From assembly GCA_951213105.1 (NCBI GenBank), contig OX578133.1, forward strand, positions 139,834,813 through 139,898,812: a stretch of DNA of 64,000 nucleotides, in the 5' to 3' direction. This document shows, in pieces, positions 47,621 through 61,120 of the stretch (position 1 is its first letter; the number at the start of each line of letters is the position of its first letter). The translations under genes and the position numbers were made by a program. This stretch comes from Amaurobius ferox (lineage: Eukaryota > Arthropoda > Arachnida > Araneae > Amaurobiidae). Below the pieces are notes generated by a model. It saw only the letters and a list, made by a program, of their open reading frames with translations, was not told the origin of the DNA and did not search any database.

Positions 47621-47699
47621 ACTATATAAATATTTAGATTGCATTTATAAGTGCTGTTGCATATAATTGAAGCTGTTGTGTTAAAGTAAAGAAAACCTC

Positions 47700-49400
47700 T
47701 CCAATATTTTCTATACCAGTGGTTGGTAATTAGTTTACTTTATGGACCAGATGAATACATAATTTGTCAGGTCAGACCGGTAATTTTGACGCAAGCAATT
47801 TATCATTAACTTTATAATCAATATCTTGAGTACCACTACTTTGCTAAATATATATTTACAAAAAATTATGTATGAAATGTCTGTGTGTTACACAATTTTT
47901 CAAAATGTTAGTTCAATGCAAATTATAGTCAATAAAAATGCAAAACATTAATGTGACAGTTTCATTTTCTTTATGGGTACATTGACCATATAGGTGTCTG
48001 GGGGAAACTCTAAAGGGCTGGCCTCAAAATAGGCCTATAGGCCACTACTGATCTGCTAACTACTGATATGTAGATGTGCAGCCAAAATACCATGCTGTTA
48101 ATCTTGCTAATTAGCAGTACTGGTAGCTATTGTTTATTTTCGCCTTTGTGGGATGGAACTTGTATCATTACAGCTAAATAAATAATGCTAGATATTTATA
48201 TTTAGTAACAGCTAAATAAATGTTTGTCAGTATTTGAGATAGCATTCCGAAAGGATGTCCAATGAAAGAACTTTTATTTTATACTAAATTGTGTTAAATG
48301 TATTTTCATGATATTTTCTTCATAAAAGAATTTTCTATTTGGATTTTATGCAAATGTATTTTTTCTTAATAGTAGAAAATGCATAAAGATTTAAATGAAG
48401 AAGCCCTTTTATGAAGAAATGGAACATTTTCAAAGCAATGGTGGCATCTTTGAGATTGTGCCAAAAAAGTTGCCAAAATCATTAACTGCCACCCATTCTG
48501 ATAAATTAACCAAACCCTTTTAATGACTAGTCTATTAAAGAATGAAGGAAATTTATCTTAATACCTATACATTTTTTTAATGATAGTTTTATATAAATAA
48601 AAATAGTCTAATGTATATCTAAAGAAACGAAGAGTTGATGAACCCCATGAACACCCCCATTAAATATATCCCAGAGTGTCAGCTATCCTTGCTTTTCACT
48701 TCTTAGTGTAAACCCAGCATCATAGCTATCCACAGCTCACAAAGCACACAAAGTTCATTTTTTTACATATTTTATTAGATATAAAAATCTGATAATATTA
48801 TAGCATAAATATAGGTATGTACCTCTAGAAAGCTAGACTATTGTTGATACTTGACAAATTAAGTATTTGAGGACTGCATCACCAACAAGATGGCAGCATA
48901 ACAACTATAAGTAGTGATTATGACATAGACATAAACCATCTATAGTAAATCACCCTAGATATTCAATGCAAAGGAGAAATGCTAAATGCGTTTACAATTT
49001 TAAAATTACACATGAACTGCACTGTATGAAATCTAATTTAAGAGCCTCATACACCAAAGTCAAACTTTCAGTCAGAAAAATAGTTGATACCTTTCTAAGG
49101 AACATTCCAATTAATCATTCTGACAGGGAACATATTTTTGTGTTACCCATTTGTTATGGGGCCTCAGTCTGTTACTAGCACAGAATCAGATTGGAATTGC
49201 ACTATAAATGAAATAGCAATTTCAAAATAATGATTCAGATTCCACAAAGATGAAAAAAAGGCCCATGGTAAAAAAAAAGCCCCATTGTAAAAAAAAGAAA
49301 GTCTCATGGTCTTTGTTTGTCGAAACTTAACAGTCAGTGTGTCAGCCATAATTAAAGGGTTAAACAAGAATTTTTATTTCACAGAGAAAGTGAATAAAAT
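47700..49400. other. TEAD intron, hAT-like ends but no gene seen
   Basis: ACCAGTGGTTGGTAATTAG at 47717 resembles a hAT-type terminus, and the text to about 48050 (GGCCTATAGGCCACTACTGA) may be its remainder. No coding region is recognised. Confidence 0.45.
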
Positions 49401-49419
49401 ATTTTTCAATTTACATATA

Positions 49420-49780
49420 ATAATAAAAGACAATGTCTGTTTGTGTTGTCTGTAGTGGGAAACCTAAGAGTCATACTACCACCATGAAATTTGGTACAAT
49501 GGCACTTCAGCCCTCCCCCCCCCCCCAGAAAAAAATTGTTGATATTCTTTTTACATTCAAATTAGTTTTTTAGTTATTAAATGTTGAGGTACCATTTTGA
49601 GCAAATTTAGCACAACTTGGTTCCTCAGCGGATCAAAAATATTATCATGTTTCTATCTTAGCACCATCAGAAAGATCAAAGAATTATCTTTTAAACAAAC
49701 TTTGAATGAAATTCATACTATCTATACTCAAATTTTCATGAATTTAAAAATATATATATGTGTTTAATTGAATATTACAT
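49420..49780 (+). repeat. Dispersed repeat, similar to 55530-55870
   Basis: Both segments start with AATGTCTGTTTGTGTTGTCT-like text and share CCATGAAATTTGGTACA, TTAGTTTTTTAGTTATTAAA-like text and TTTCTATCTT, and end in a short TA-rich tract. The class is unknown. Confidence 0.6.
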
Positions 49781-50115
49781 ACTGTTCTAAAACAAGATTG
49801 ATATTTTTGAGCTCTGTTCATTAGTTATAATTTTTTAAGGTATTCATCTCATTTTTAACAAACCCAAAGATTACGGCAGATATTTTAAAATTTTTAAGTA
49901 GAAATTCAAGGAAATTTTTAGGAGCTAATTTTTATTATTTCTATTATTAATACTGTTTAATTATCTTATTTTGCATAAATAAAAGCAGAAATGATACATA
50001 GAACCATTATTGATGGAAGAAGGGACATTTTAAACATTTTTTGCATTTCATTTTTTACATTAATGCTATGATATATGTTTATGTTCAAAAGAGCCAAGGT
50101 TAATAGAATATTAAC

Positions 50116-52312
50116 AGGTTGTCTCGTTCGCTATTCCTCCCATGGTAACATTTCTGGGCAAGCTGTGACGTCACTGCTAGACCTTCCGTTCTGTTTACCA
50201 GCAGCGCTTCATTGAAAAACGTTGGAAAACAGCACGGTTTTATTTAAAAATGCCTTGCTTTAAACATCAACAAGAACATCATGAAATGTTTCCTAAAATA
50301 ATGTGCTAACACTGAAATATGACAAATGAACTCAAATTTGAATTCAAAACGAACTAAATTGCTGTAATTAACGGATGAAGAAGTCAAAAACAGCGGTTTG
50401 ACAAATTATATACTAAGACAAGGATATGATTTTCCGGGTGATTTCGTATAACAAATACATTCATCTTCTTTTTTACACAAAATTTACATATTTCATGTGT
50501 AAACTGATAATCTTTATTAATATTTTTACTCACAAATATATTGCATGAATATGGATTTTAATATAGTATTTTTTAACAATTACTTTTACAACACATTAAA
50601 GATTTTAAACAAAATATCCCGTTCAAATTCATTAAATACAGACTGTGCACTTTACTGTCTGTATTGTCTATTAAAGATTTGAAATAGGATATAACTAATG
50701 AGAAATATGTAAAAATAGAATTAAATAAGATTTATTTCTTTAAAACTCTTCCATATTATCTTTATCAATTTGCAATTAAATTTCTATTTCTTTAAAAATT
50801 GGATGATTTAAAATTTCCTGCATATAAATGCTATAGTACTTATTCTGTCGAGTAAAAGTAAGCGTACCATTCCGTTCCTAATAGTTCCTATACAAAAAAT
50901 ATTTGAACTTTATAATTTTCTGAAAAATGTCATCGATTTGATTTTAAAATATTTAGATTGTATCATTGCATGCTCAATGCATGTAATTCATATTTTCATT
51001 TTATATGCTAAAAGAAAACCCTGTTTCTATACATTTAATGATATACATCTGCTGTTTAATTTTGTTTATTTGAAGTCTTTGTGAATTCATTTAATTTCTT
51101 TTATGGTACAGATATTACCGTAAAATTCAGTCAATCGGCACTTTAAAATGCGACAGAAAATCGTGGAAAATAAAAGGGGGGGGGGGGGGGGTATCATCCA
51201 GAATTTTATGCTAAAAGAAACAAAGGCTATTTTTATCATTTTATTCGAAGACGAATTTTTTTTTCTCTGAAATTTGTCCAATATTTATGGGGAATGAGCT
51301 TCAAACTAAAAAGATTCCATTCACCGTTTGCTTTAAAATAAATAGGGATAAATGTATCATTTTAATGCGACTATAAATTTATTTCGTTTTTACAAAATTA
51401 TCCATAAAATTACACTAGTTTCTTTTAACTTATGAATATCCCTTTCTTGGACAAAAACCATTTTTATTGAATTGAAACTACTCCGTCTTACTCATGATAA
51501 AGCCCTTCAATTTGACGAATCCAGATATAAATGCCTTAGCAAAAACTTTATTAACAAATTTACTAACAAAAAAAATTCTTAACAAACTACATTTGACGTG
51601 ACTAATAATTATTATTGCAATGATTTGATAAAATATGTGTTTTCAAATTTAAATCAATTACTGTTTTTTCTTCAGATGATTTTGAAAGTTTCCTGACCTT
51701 CTCTCAAATCCAGACGATATATTTTTTCTAAAACATGTAAAATTTTTGAACTAGACAAAAGCTATGCATTGCATATTGCCTGGAAATGATACTTATTCTA
51801 ATTTATACTGCATTATTCATACCTGTAAACTTCGGAATAGAGTCAATGTTTAAATGATGACTGATTTGCCACATTTAAATTAGAAATATATATTTATATC
51901 CTTCTCAAACCAATTCACATAACACACGTAACAACTATTGGCTCTTCTCTGATCATTCACTATTTTTTTATATATAACCTTTGCTCATTCAATTATCTTT
52001 CAACATAGCATTCAGTAATCTTTGTATAAACTTCCCTTATGTTAAAATTTTAATAGCTTCCACTCTCATAAAAAATTTGCTATTTCTTTTCATATGTACG
52101 GAATTTATTTTCGTAAACTTCACATTACTATGCATGTACTGTTTTATTTTATTCTATATTGCTTGCATACAGTTACTATTAGATAAATATTTAAATAGTT
52201 TCCGATCAACGTTTCTCAATAGTTTTTCTCGTCTCTGTCAGAGAATGGGTCTAGTAGTGACGTTACTCGTCTTTCCTTCCCAGGACAACTTTTTCCCCGA
52301 ACGAGACAACCT
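50116..52312. mobile_element. 2.2-kb element with inverted termini, no transposase
   Basis: AGGTTGTCTCGTTCG at 50116 is exactly inverted at 52298-52312 (CGAACGAGACAACCT). Subterminal blocks are also inverted: GACGTCACTGCTAGACC against GGTCTAGTAGTGACGTTA. The interior is AT-rich with G-tract 51176-51191 and no transposase domain, so it is a non-autonomous element of unknown superfamily. Confidence 0.78.
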
Positions 52313-53119
52313 TATATATAAGATATTCTACGGACCTTACAAAAGAGCCTCATAAAGAGGCATATTTAAAATAAAGCAAGTATGATTAAAAATAAAGTTA
52401 TAGTTCTCTATTTTTTTAATTAAAGTTATATCATAAGAAATTCAAAGAAATATGCTTTATTTGAAATCTAAAAAGTTATCAAAGGCATTTCTAACAAAGT
52501 AGGACAATAAAGACTGAAAAGTAATTTTCTTTAATTTTAAGGCAAAGACATTTTATTATGCGACCATCCAGTGGGTGAAGGCCTTTTGGGTAGCTAGGTG
52601 CATGCAGGCCCATGTAGAGAGGGGAGGGGGAGAAGGAGGTACAAATTTCCAGGGCCCATGCAGCCTGTAGGACCTGGGTCTGGATTAATGAAGAACAATT
52701 TCTATCTACGCAGTTTTTCATTGGTTTTTTGTCTTTATGCCCAGGATGTGTGCACCTGCACAGGGAACAATGGTATATTTGGGTATTTATTTAGGGCATA
52801 TCATGCGATCCTGCACAGCGGGAGATTGTACTATTGGCAGTTATTGCAAATTAAGAACTTTTTTAAAATGTGGTCAAATTGGCTGCTGAAAGCATCTAAT
52901 TGGAAGCAAAAAATTATGAAGAACATCAGATTAAGAGAGTATGACAAAATGGATAAAAACAAGAAAGCGTGGCACAATAAACTAAATCAGCAAGAATCTA
53001 GTTCAAAAGTTTAATAAATAAATATCTAGAGAGAGAGAGAGAGGAAATAAGCTTAAAACTGGTGCAATGCTGCTGACAGATTTACAGAATTTTAGAGGTC
53101 CTATGCAGCAATTGTATGG

Positions 53120-54330
53120 GGACTACCCTTTATTTTACACATTGGCCTTCTTTCATAAACTGTTATATGGCCTGGGTCCTAACACATCCTTTTGCACCCC
53201 CCCCCCTCCTATGCACAGTGACAGCCTTTCATTGGGGTAAAAAATGGATATTAAGCAGACTTGACCCTTTTAATACCAATATCTCACATGTCGAGATTGT
53301 TAAGTGAAAACAGAACTAATGGACTCAAGATAAAAACACTTGTGATGAAAACATCATTCATGCAAATGAGGGGGTAAGAGAATCCTAGTCTAACTAACTA
53401 TGTTTGGAAATATTAGTTTCAGACCAAAAATTCTTCGAGTTCAAATTTTTAAAACTTTTTACCCCAAATTGATACCAAACAAAGAATAATTGAACAAAAT
53501 TTTTGTAAAGAAAAATAAATTTACTAACTTATCAAGCAAAAGGGGGAGCTTACTATTCAACAGCTTTATTATATAAGTGTTTCTATTTTATTTCATTCAG
53601 AAGGGGAGATTAAAGGGGATGTTTAGCTTCTATCTTTTCTACTAATGATTCGGCTAATGAAAAGCGGGGGAGGGGGGGGATGAGGAAAAATATTATATTG
53701 GGGGAAAAGGAATGAAAATAATTACTAAAAATAAATAGCCATCTAATATTTTGATTTCTCATAATCATGATTAGACACTGTTATTCGTTTGCATTTAAAT
53801 AGCAAAGCATTAAATCTGCAAAACAAGATAAAAATTTGTAAAATTTGTAGTTCTAATAATGTCTTTCGTATTTTGTACCACGATGTGCCAACTCATAGAA
53901 ATTATGGAAGTATGGACATTCCGTAGTAGTCGGCAGGTCATAATTATCTATTTAATGGAAATTGAAAAATTCATCTAACTCTGATCTAGAACTATATGTG
54001 ATCACATGGACTGGTATTCATCTTGCAATCATATTTCACTAAAACCACCTGGAGCTAGCTATGTGATTTAGTCACTGAGAAATATTGATTCTGTCATGAT
54101 TGACACTTTTTATCGCCTTTGTTATGTATGAAGAATAATACTTTGAGCAACATTTTAATTTCTGAAGACTTTTTTAACATCGACAGCTGTATGAATGGAA
54201 TGGACTCATGTGACTAATAAAGTAAATTCACAGCTTTATAAATACAACATTTTAGAATGAATAAAAAGTTTTAGGTGTAGTTGTAGGAATTTAAGGGAAG
54301 TGTAAAATTACTAGAAATTTTAGGTATTAA
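53120..54330 (+). mobile_element. Dispersed repeat, copy 2 (paralogue of 13370-14440)
   Basis: Shares the same blocks in the same order as copy 1, including GAGAATCCTAGTCTAACTAA and CCCCAAATTGATACCAAACA. A GCATGCAGGCCCATGTAGAG segment at about 52600 may be upstream element sequence. Confidence 0.7.
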
Positions 54331-54540
54331 GCAATCCGTACAAATCTCACTTTGCAACAGTGGTTCGAGGTCAAAAATTGTCCAGATGCATGTGCATTTG
54401 GAAAAATTTGGGGGTTGCAATGTAACATCACTTATTTTTTTTAAAAGACTTGCTATCATATGATGTCACTTGTATTCAAAATAGACATGGCCAGATACTT
54501 ATTTAGGGTTTCAATTATTTTCATTTTAAAAACATACTGT

Positions 54541-55130
54541 TGATTTTAAGCAAGTTTAGCTACCCTATTTACATTTATCCCACAAGCTTATTATTTAGAG
54601 TGTAGTTTATTTAGGCTGTATTAAAGGAGATTATTTAGGATGTATCAGAAGAGCTTATTTAGGGCATATTATACCTGCACAGAGGGACTGTTCGTGCTCT
54701 AGGGCGAGTCGGGATGGTCTGGGTTTTCGACCTGCACAGAGGGCGAAGGGCATATTTAAGGATTATCAAAGAAGCTTAGTTAGGGTGTAACAAAAGAGTT
54801 TATTTAGAGCATATTACCCCTGCCCAGGGGGTAAAAGGCATATTTAGGGCATATCAAAGGAGCTTATTTAGGGTATATTACACTAACACAGAGGGCAAAA
54901 AGTGTATTTAAGGTATAATATGCAGTAGTATTGGAGTATATCAAAGAGCTTATTTAGAGTGCATTAGACTCATGCAGAGGGCAAAAAGTGTATTTCAGGT
55001 ATAATATGTAGCAGTATTAGGGTGTATCAAAGATCCTATTTAGGGTGCATTAGGCTTGTGCAGAGAGCAAAAGGTGTATTTAAGAAACCCTAAATACACC
55101 TTAATTTGCAGTTGTATTAGGGTGTAGCAG
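54541..55130. repeat. Minisatellite of ATTTAGGGTGTAT-type units
   Basis: Variable units combine AGCTTATTTAGGGTGTATCA, a TTACAC…GCACAGAGGGCAAAAG block and GTATTTAAGGTATAATATG. Compound units of about 110-120 bp recur from about 54880. The array is interrupted by a SINE tail at 54687-54730. Confidence 0.8.
54687..54730 (+). mobile_element. Tail-only SINE insertion (44 bp) with 13-bp target duplication
   Basis: The insert reads CTCTAGGGCGAGTCGGGATG then GTCTGGGTTTTCGA at its 3' end, flanked by exact CCTGCACAGAGGG repeats at 54674-54686 and 54731-54743. Confidence 0.88.
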
Positions 55131-55149
55131 TACAAGCCGAAGACAGTAG

Positions 55150-56660
55150 ACATATCCATACTTTTGAGGTTTGTTAATAATGGGGATGTTAAAATTTCAT
55201 GTTTCTACCCCCCAAAAACATAATAAAAAAAATAATAATCACCTTACATTGTGTTATCTGCATAAAAGCTGCACTACATAAAATTTTCATCCCAAAAATG
55301 ACATCTTAGCAGTGTCAAATACCTATACCTAATGCAATATACAGATCCAAATTTTCAGAAGCATCCCAACTATTTTTGACCAAAATAATCCCTGCACTTA
55401 TTCAAGTTGTGAAAAAGAACCCTTCTTTGCTAGTCTATTAAAAATTTAAAATTAAGACAAGGGTTGTCATCTGTTTAAAAATTTTACTCTATGTATGTCC
55501 GAATAGTATGTAATTTTTATCTTAATAAAGGAAGATATCTGTGTGTATGCAGTCTGTAGCAGGAAATCTAAGCATCATACGGCCATGAAATTTGGTACAT
55601 AGGTACTTCAGGACCCAATTAGGTGCACCTTGGCATTTTTCTAAATTTCAAATTAGTTCTTTAGTTTTTTTATGTTTTAGCCCAATTTACAACAATATTG
55701 GGCAATATTCACACAAATTGATTACTTCTTTAATGACCTAAAATATTACCACAGAGTTTCTATCTTGACACCAACAGAAAAATAAAAAAAATTTCTTTCA
55801 AACAAACTGTGAATGGAATCCATACAATTATTAAACAATGTTTCATGAATTTTTAAAAAATATATACTCTTCATGCATTCACCTCACCGATTTCTATATT
55901 ACGATATACAGAAATTGACTTCCAATTCTTGGTTCATTTTTTTTAACAGTAGTTTAAAATATAACAGACTACTCCAAAAAAATAATTTCATAAACTGATC
56001 CACTGATTAATTATAAATGTTTTATCTGAGGCATGTCTTTGATATTTTGAATAAATCTTGCAGGTCGCTGCAATCTCTTGGACCCCGTCTAAATATACTG
56101 GACAAGGAACCATTCATTTTGTCTTTGGGGAGTGGATATTTTAGAATGAGCTGAGATAGGGTGCATGAGGATTTCCCATGAAATTGCCTTATTGCCTGTT
56201 TCATGAGCGGTGTGGTGAATATATGGTCAATTATGATTCTTATAATATTTTTTGTTTTTGCGAAGAAAATGTACGATTTGATTTGTTCAATTTTCGGATT
56301 GAAGACATTTAAAATTGTGTTTAAATGTATTATTTAAGCAGAGGGTGCTTATTTAATTATTTATACATAATGGATGCTTATTTAGAACTTAGGCAATGCT
56401 GGGTAATTCGTTCTAGCTTTAAAATATTTAAATGATGTAGTAAATCACCTAGCTTAAAATTGTTTTGAACTCTAACTGTGAAACAAGGTGCATAACATCA
56501 AAACATTGGTAATATGTAGAATTAATGTAAAATCATTGAAATAAGGCTGTAGCCAAAGAGGGGATCACAACGGGCATGATCTAGTCCTCCCGATCTACTA
56601 ATCCACTGATTTTTAATAACTAATCCACAGGATTAGCTAAATATACAACACAGAAAATTT
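55150..56660. other. TEAD intron, no gene seen
   Basis: Contains the repeat at 55530-55870 (paralogue of 49420-49780). No other feature recognised. Confidence 0.45.
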
Positions 56661-56672
56661 CTATTGTCTATT

Positions 56673-56893
56673 GCAGGCTACACATTGAGGATACATGCTG
56701 TATCATGCAAAATGTGGTTCAATTTGAACAATGATTGCTACTTACCGTCCACACACTGAAGACACATAGCTACATGCTGTACTGCAGATGCAGCAAACCA
56801 GTTTTTCTTCTGGTTTCTAGTGCATATTTGATTGAGCAACAAATAAGATGCAGTGCACAATGTACAATGTGCCCTGCATCCTCAATGTGTGGT
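56673..56893. mobile_element. Small inverted-repeat element (MITE-like)
   Basis: CTACACATTGAGGATACATG at the left is matched by the inverted TGCATCCTCAATGTGTGG at the right. Internal ACATGCTGTA and CACACTGAAGACACA blocks repeat. No coding content. Confidence 0.65.
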
Positions 56894-58284
56894 CTTCCTT
56901 AAATGATATATATTTATAATGTTCTATCATTTCTGCCTTGACAAGTGGGATCTCAACTTTATTACAAAAACAGACAAATGATTCACAAGAAGAATACTAC
57001 TAGAGATTTATTTTTGTTCCACACATAGTTTAATTAAAATAATTAAACACAAGGTGAACACTTCATCCTCTACAAAAAAGATCCCTATTTTCTAATATAT
57101 TGCCCCCGCCCCCCAATAACTGCAAATCTAAAAGCCTACAGAACTTGCTACAAGCACTCAGTGTTCTATAAAAATGATTTCTACATTACAAGTTACTATA
57201 CAAGAAAAAGAGGATATCTAGAAGCTGAAATGGGACATCAGGATCTCTTCCCTAATATTTTTGTGTTACTAAAATTACTTGCCATGTTTCCTGTCAACAT
57301 TGATCATACAGTCATTTTCAACATTAAAACGTCTAGAAATTTATCCTTGAAACAGCATAGCAGAAAGTCGTTTAACTGGTTTAACACTTATGCCCATCTA
57401 TCATGATATAAGAATGGTTGACTATTCCATTACTGACAAATACACAATTAAGCACAAAGGGAGAAAAAACCCATTTTATTGCAAAATATTTAACCTTTCC
57501 TGTAATTTAAAAATAATAACTAATTTTTTGATACACTTATATATTAGCTATGTATATAAGACATGAAAAATATGATTTATCCAAAGATCAAAGCCATCAA
57601 GGTCTTCTGTAATAAAGTGAGTAAGAATCCTGTACTCCATAAAGTTGGGAAATGATTATTTTAAATACTGAACCCCAATTTTCTTCTTTCAATTTACTAG
57701 TTTTACAAAGGTAAAATATAGAGGGACCTCCACAATGCTGAGTTTTAATCCTGGCTATGCATGCCTATTAACTATTTCTGTATATTTAATTTTTGTATGT
57801 TATACTTAATTTTTGTATGTTATACTTAAAATTATAATGAATTTAGTTATATATAAATGACAAAATTTTAATCAAATCTTTGATGTTTTAAGATATAAAT
57901 GCACTACTTAGATTTCCATACTAAGACCGAGACATTTTCAATCTGAAGAAAAGTGTATCATTTTTTAGTATGAGGTGACAACCCTTGAATATAAACTTTC
58001 AGAATATACAGCTTTTGCCCAAGAAATGTTTTAAACAAAACTTTTAAGAAACATGCAATACAGAGTATTTGAAAAATTTAGTATAAATGATTTTTTTATG
58101 AATAAATATGGATGAAGTCCTAAAATTCATATTTTGAAAATTAAAAAAAAAATTAGAACAACAAACTTGGGTCCCAAGAAAAAAATCTTTATGTAACTAA
58201 CAATGCTTTTTCATCCAGGATCAAAAAAAAAAATACATATATACATCTAAAATAAGTATTCATAAAAAAGGATTTAATATTTAC

Positions 58285-58329
58285 TTTCAATTTCGTTTGA
58301 ATTTCTCTAGCTTTTCTCCTTGCAAGTAC
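58285..58329 (-). CDS. sd: TEAD exon: end of TEA domain (VLARRKAREIQTKLK)
   Basis: A 45-base exon lies between an acceptor ending TATATATAG and the donor GTAAATATT. It encodes the 15 residues VLARRKAREIQTKLK. It continues HIQ from the previous exon across a 355-bp intron and closes the TEA domain with its basic tail, which often acts as a nuclear localisation signal in the family. It ends in phase 0, so it can join any of the three possible starts of the next exon. Vertebrate proteins show ARRKSR or ARRKLR here; the alanine is a local difference. Confidence 0.95.
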
Positions 58330-58684
58330 CTATATATATAAAGAAGATACATTTGAAAAACAAAATATATTTTCATCATTTTACAGACATATTTATTTAA
58401 AAACCTTTTAAAAAACCGTGAGTGCCTTAAAATCAGTCACAACATATTTTGGTCAATATTTTGAAATGTATGCATTATATAAATTTATCATTTTGTGGCT
58501 GTAAATGTGGTTGAGCTATGTAACATATAACTGATGGCATTCTATATTGTAATACTACCTTCAGATGATTGTTGGTATTTTATAAGATGTTTTTAAATAA
58601 ATACTTCTGTAAAAAAAATAAATGATGTATTTATTTAGAAAGTGTTTAACAGTACAACATCGTATTCCTTTATTTTAGTCTTAC

Positions 58685-58767
58685 CTGAATATGGCTTGAA
58701 ACCTGTTTCCGTGTTCGATTTTTCCCCGTTCTTAACTTGATATACCTGGCAATAAGTTCATTTCTTC
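58685..58767 (-). CDS. sd: TEAD exon: TEA domain middle/recognition helix ([12 protein letters not shown]...SSHIQ)
   Basis: The reverse complement reads TTTTTGTAG, then 83 exonic bases, then GTAAGACTA. Two bases (GA) finish a glycine codon begun upstream. The 27 codons that follow start [15 protein letters not shown] and end [11 protein letters not shown] in phase 0. This is the second and third helix of the TEA domain. The QVSSHIQ helix is the DNA-contacting recognition helix in this family and is intact. One visible variation is TGKNRTRK where vertebrates have TGKTRTRK. The exon expects an upstream partner ending in phase 1 (…MYG), which is not in the window. Confidence 0.96.
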
Positions 58768-60762
58768 CTACAAAAAGAAATCTCTATATATAACACAAAT
58801 TTTGAGTAATAAAAAATATTTTGAAGCATTCAAAACAACTTTTTTTTAATCTCAAAACACAATTTTACTATTGTATTTATCCTGATATACTATATAATTT
58901 CTACTAGGCTACATATTATATATGGTGTGACTAAGCAATCCATTGTTAATGTTATTTGCATGACTTTCTTTCCCATACAGCCAGTATGACATAAAAGCAA
59001 TTTATGTAAATTTATATTTTATATATTACTGAATAGGCATATTGTAAAGGATCTCAATTGCTTATTATTTACTTAAGTTCACTAAATACAGCAACCAGTT
59101 TAGCAAGTTTTGCACCTGCATGCAAAGCAGGAAAAGTAAGCCGAAGTTCAGCAAAAGCAGGTTGACTGGATTCATTGCAAAGTAGAAAATAAATGTGAAA
59201 ATTGCATAAAATTTGGAGCAACAGTCTTAGTGACTGTTGATAGATAAAAGCACACATTTAAAAAATGGAGGCCATGATCATCCTTCCCTCCCCAAAGAGC
59301 AAAAATAAAATTGCATCCCTGCACCTGAAATGATAGAGCCCCCACCTCATGACCTCATTCCAAGAAGTCATTCTTTTAAAATGCTACTATATTCAGAGAA
59401 ATCCTTCAAGGTCTTCCAGTAACTGAAAAGAATTTCACCTGTAACAGAATATTTTATTCCCCAGCAATAATCAGACAGACCCAAGTACAACAACAAGTCA
59501 AAACTGCAAAATCATATTCTGGAAGTCTGCTATGTCAAATAAAAGTTAGTGAATCTATAATTTAATTGTAAAAAATTACTAAATAGAGTGACAAAAGAAG
59601 TTTCATTTTAGAGTTCACAATGACAAATTTGTAAGACTACCTTGAAAAATTGCATGCTTGACAATAATCAATTATCAATATATGAAGAATACTCAAAAAT
59701 ATTTGAAATACCTTTTCTAGTATTTTTTTATAAATCTGTATAAAATAAGAACACTAACATTTGGAAATTCAGGCTTCTAGAGGTTTTGGAAATTTATCGG
59801 TCTCTCATTAAAAAAAAAAGTCGAGAGTTTAACTTAATTTTTGAAGGAGGAGATACTTTTTATCACCTTGATGTTAATTTTTTTTACAAATATTTGAAAT
59901 TTTATTAAATTTTTGAATTTATCAGGCTGCTCTCTGGACTGTTAGCTACATTAAAAAGACTGCAAACTTCTAGGCCAAGTAGGGGTTTTGGAATAGAGCA
60001 TACATACATTATATTAGTTTTTACCGATTTTACACTTGTTTTAGAGGTTTTCACAAAATAAATTTTTCACATTTTCAGACTAAGCCCTAGATCAATAGGT
60101 ACTTTATACAGGATGATCGTAAACTCTCACTAATAAAAGAGGGGTGATAGTACACATCAAGACCAACAATATTTGCAATGGAATCTAGGGTCGCATTCCA
60201 CTCATAGTGCTAGAAAAGAGTAAAATTACATATCCACGTTGATCTTTTAAGAGTGAAAAAAATAGATTTAACTAATTTAAGAGATTCATATCTCAATTCG
60301 CATCAGAGAATGGTTTAAAGTAGCTGCTCAAAGTGACGTACGAGGGCGTCGATGCACAGCCGATATTAGTTTTTACCGATTTTACACTCGTTTTAGAGGT
60401 TTTCACAAAATAAATTTTTCACATTTTCAGACTAAGCCCCAGATCAATAGCTACTTTATACAGGGTGATCGTAAACTCTTTCACTAATAAAAGAGGGGTG
60501 ATAGTACACATCAAAACCAACAATATTTGCAATGGAATCTAGGGTCGCATTCCCCTTAGTGCTAGAAAAGCATAAAATTACATATCCACGTTGATATTTC
60601 AAGAGTGAAAAAATAGATTTAACTAATTTAAGAGATTCATATCTTAATTCGCATCAGAGAATGGTTTAAAGTATCTGTTCATAGTGACTTACAAGGGCAT
60701 CGATGCACAGCCGACACCGGTGAATGAAAGACACAATGGTGTCACACTCTTTCGCAATCTCC

Positions 60763-60821
60763 AGGCCACTCAAACTACTATACTGTAAGCTCTAGGGCCA
60801 GTTGAGTGGTTTGGGTTTTCG
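60763..60821 (+). mobile_element. Tail-only SINE insertion (59 bp) with ~19-bp imperfect target duplication
   Basis: The insert ends AGTGGTTTGGGTTTTCG. It is flanked by ACACTCTTTCGCAATCTCC (60744-60762) and ACACTCTTTAGCAAACTCC (60822-60840), which differ at three positions. It interrupts the minus-strand mariner-like relic. Confidence 0.75.
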
Positions 60822-61120
60822 ACACTCTTTAGCAAACTCCTGGGGTGGTGTTGGTTGATCATGTCTGCAGCAACAACAATTCTCACGACAAGATCTTCTA
60901 GGGAGTCCACAGGTGTCTCGTAGAAAGTCCACAGATCACTGACCCTCAAAGACACCAGTAGAGATTTGCTGTCAACAGATGGGCAGGTTTCCTTGGTGAT
61001 TATCTGTTAGGACATTACCTCCAGCCAGAACATCTGACCAGAGAAGCGTATCCTGCGTTCCTGCAGCAAGTGCTTCCTAGTCTGTTGCAGGGTGTTCCAC
61101 TTACCACACAAAGGGACATG

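Larger units (their letters stand above)
10488..58767 (-). other. sd: TEAD/Scalloped transcription factor gene (3' part, ten coding exons)
   Basis: This is the overall gene span. Ten minus-strand segments, each bounded by AG and GT, translate in order into the second half of the TEA DNA-binding domain, a linker, and a complete YAP/Yorkie-binding domain ending in HHIYRLVKD and a stop. TEAD proteins are nuclear factors that bind MCAT/GGAATG sites and recruit Yorkie/YAP/TAZ to drive growth genes downstream of Hippo signalling. Intron lengths in transcript order are 355 bp, 18.3 kb, 6.5 kb, 4.2 kb, 97 bp, 7.9 kb, 209 bp, 3.1 kb and 6.4 kb. The coding length here is 357 residues with the innermost linker acceptor, or 384/385 with the outer ones. 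The upstream exon with GVWSPDIEQSF and the N-terminus was searched for between 58768 and 64000 and not found, so promoter and start codon lie outside. Recognition rests on remembered family motifs, not a database search. Confidence 0.97.

Noticed and set aside
51981..52355. 124-codon plus ORF
   Set aside because: Hydrophobic AT-rich translation that crosses the right terminus of the element at 52312; no domain or splice support.
59069..59257. Minus ORF containing FAELRLTFPALHAGAKLAKL
   Set aside because: Looks coding-like, but no family was recognised, no splice context fits TEAD, and the frame is short.
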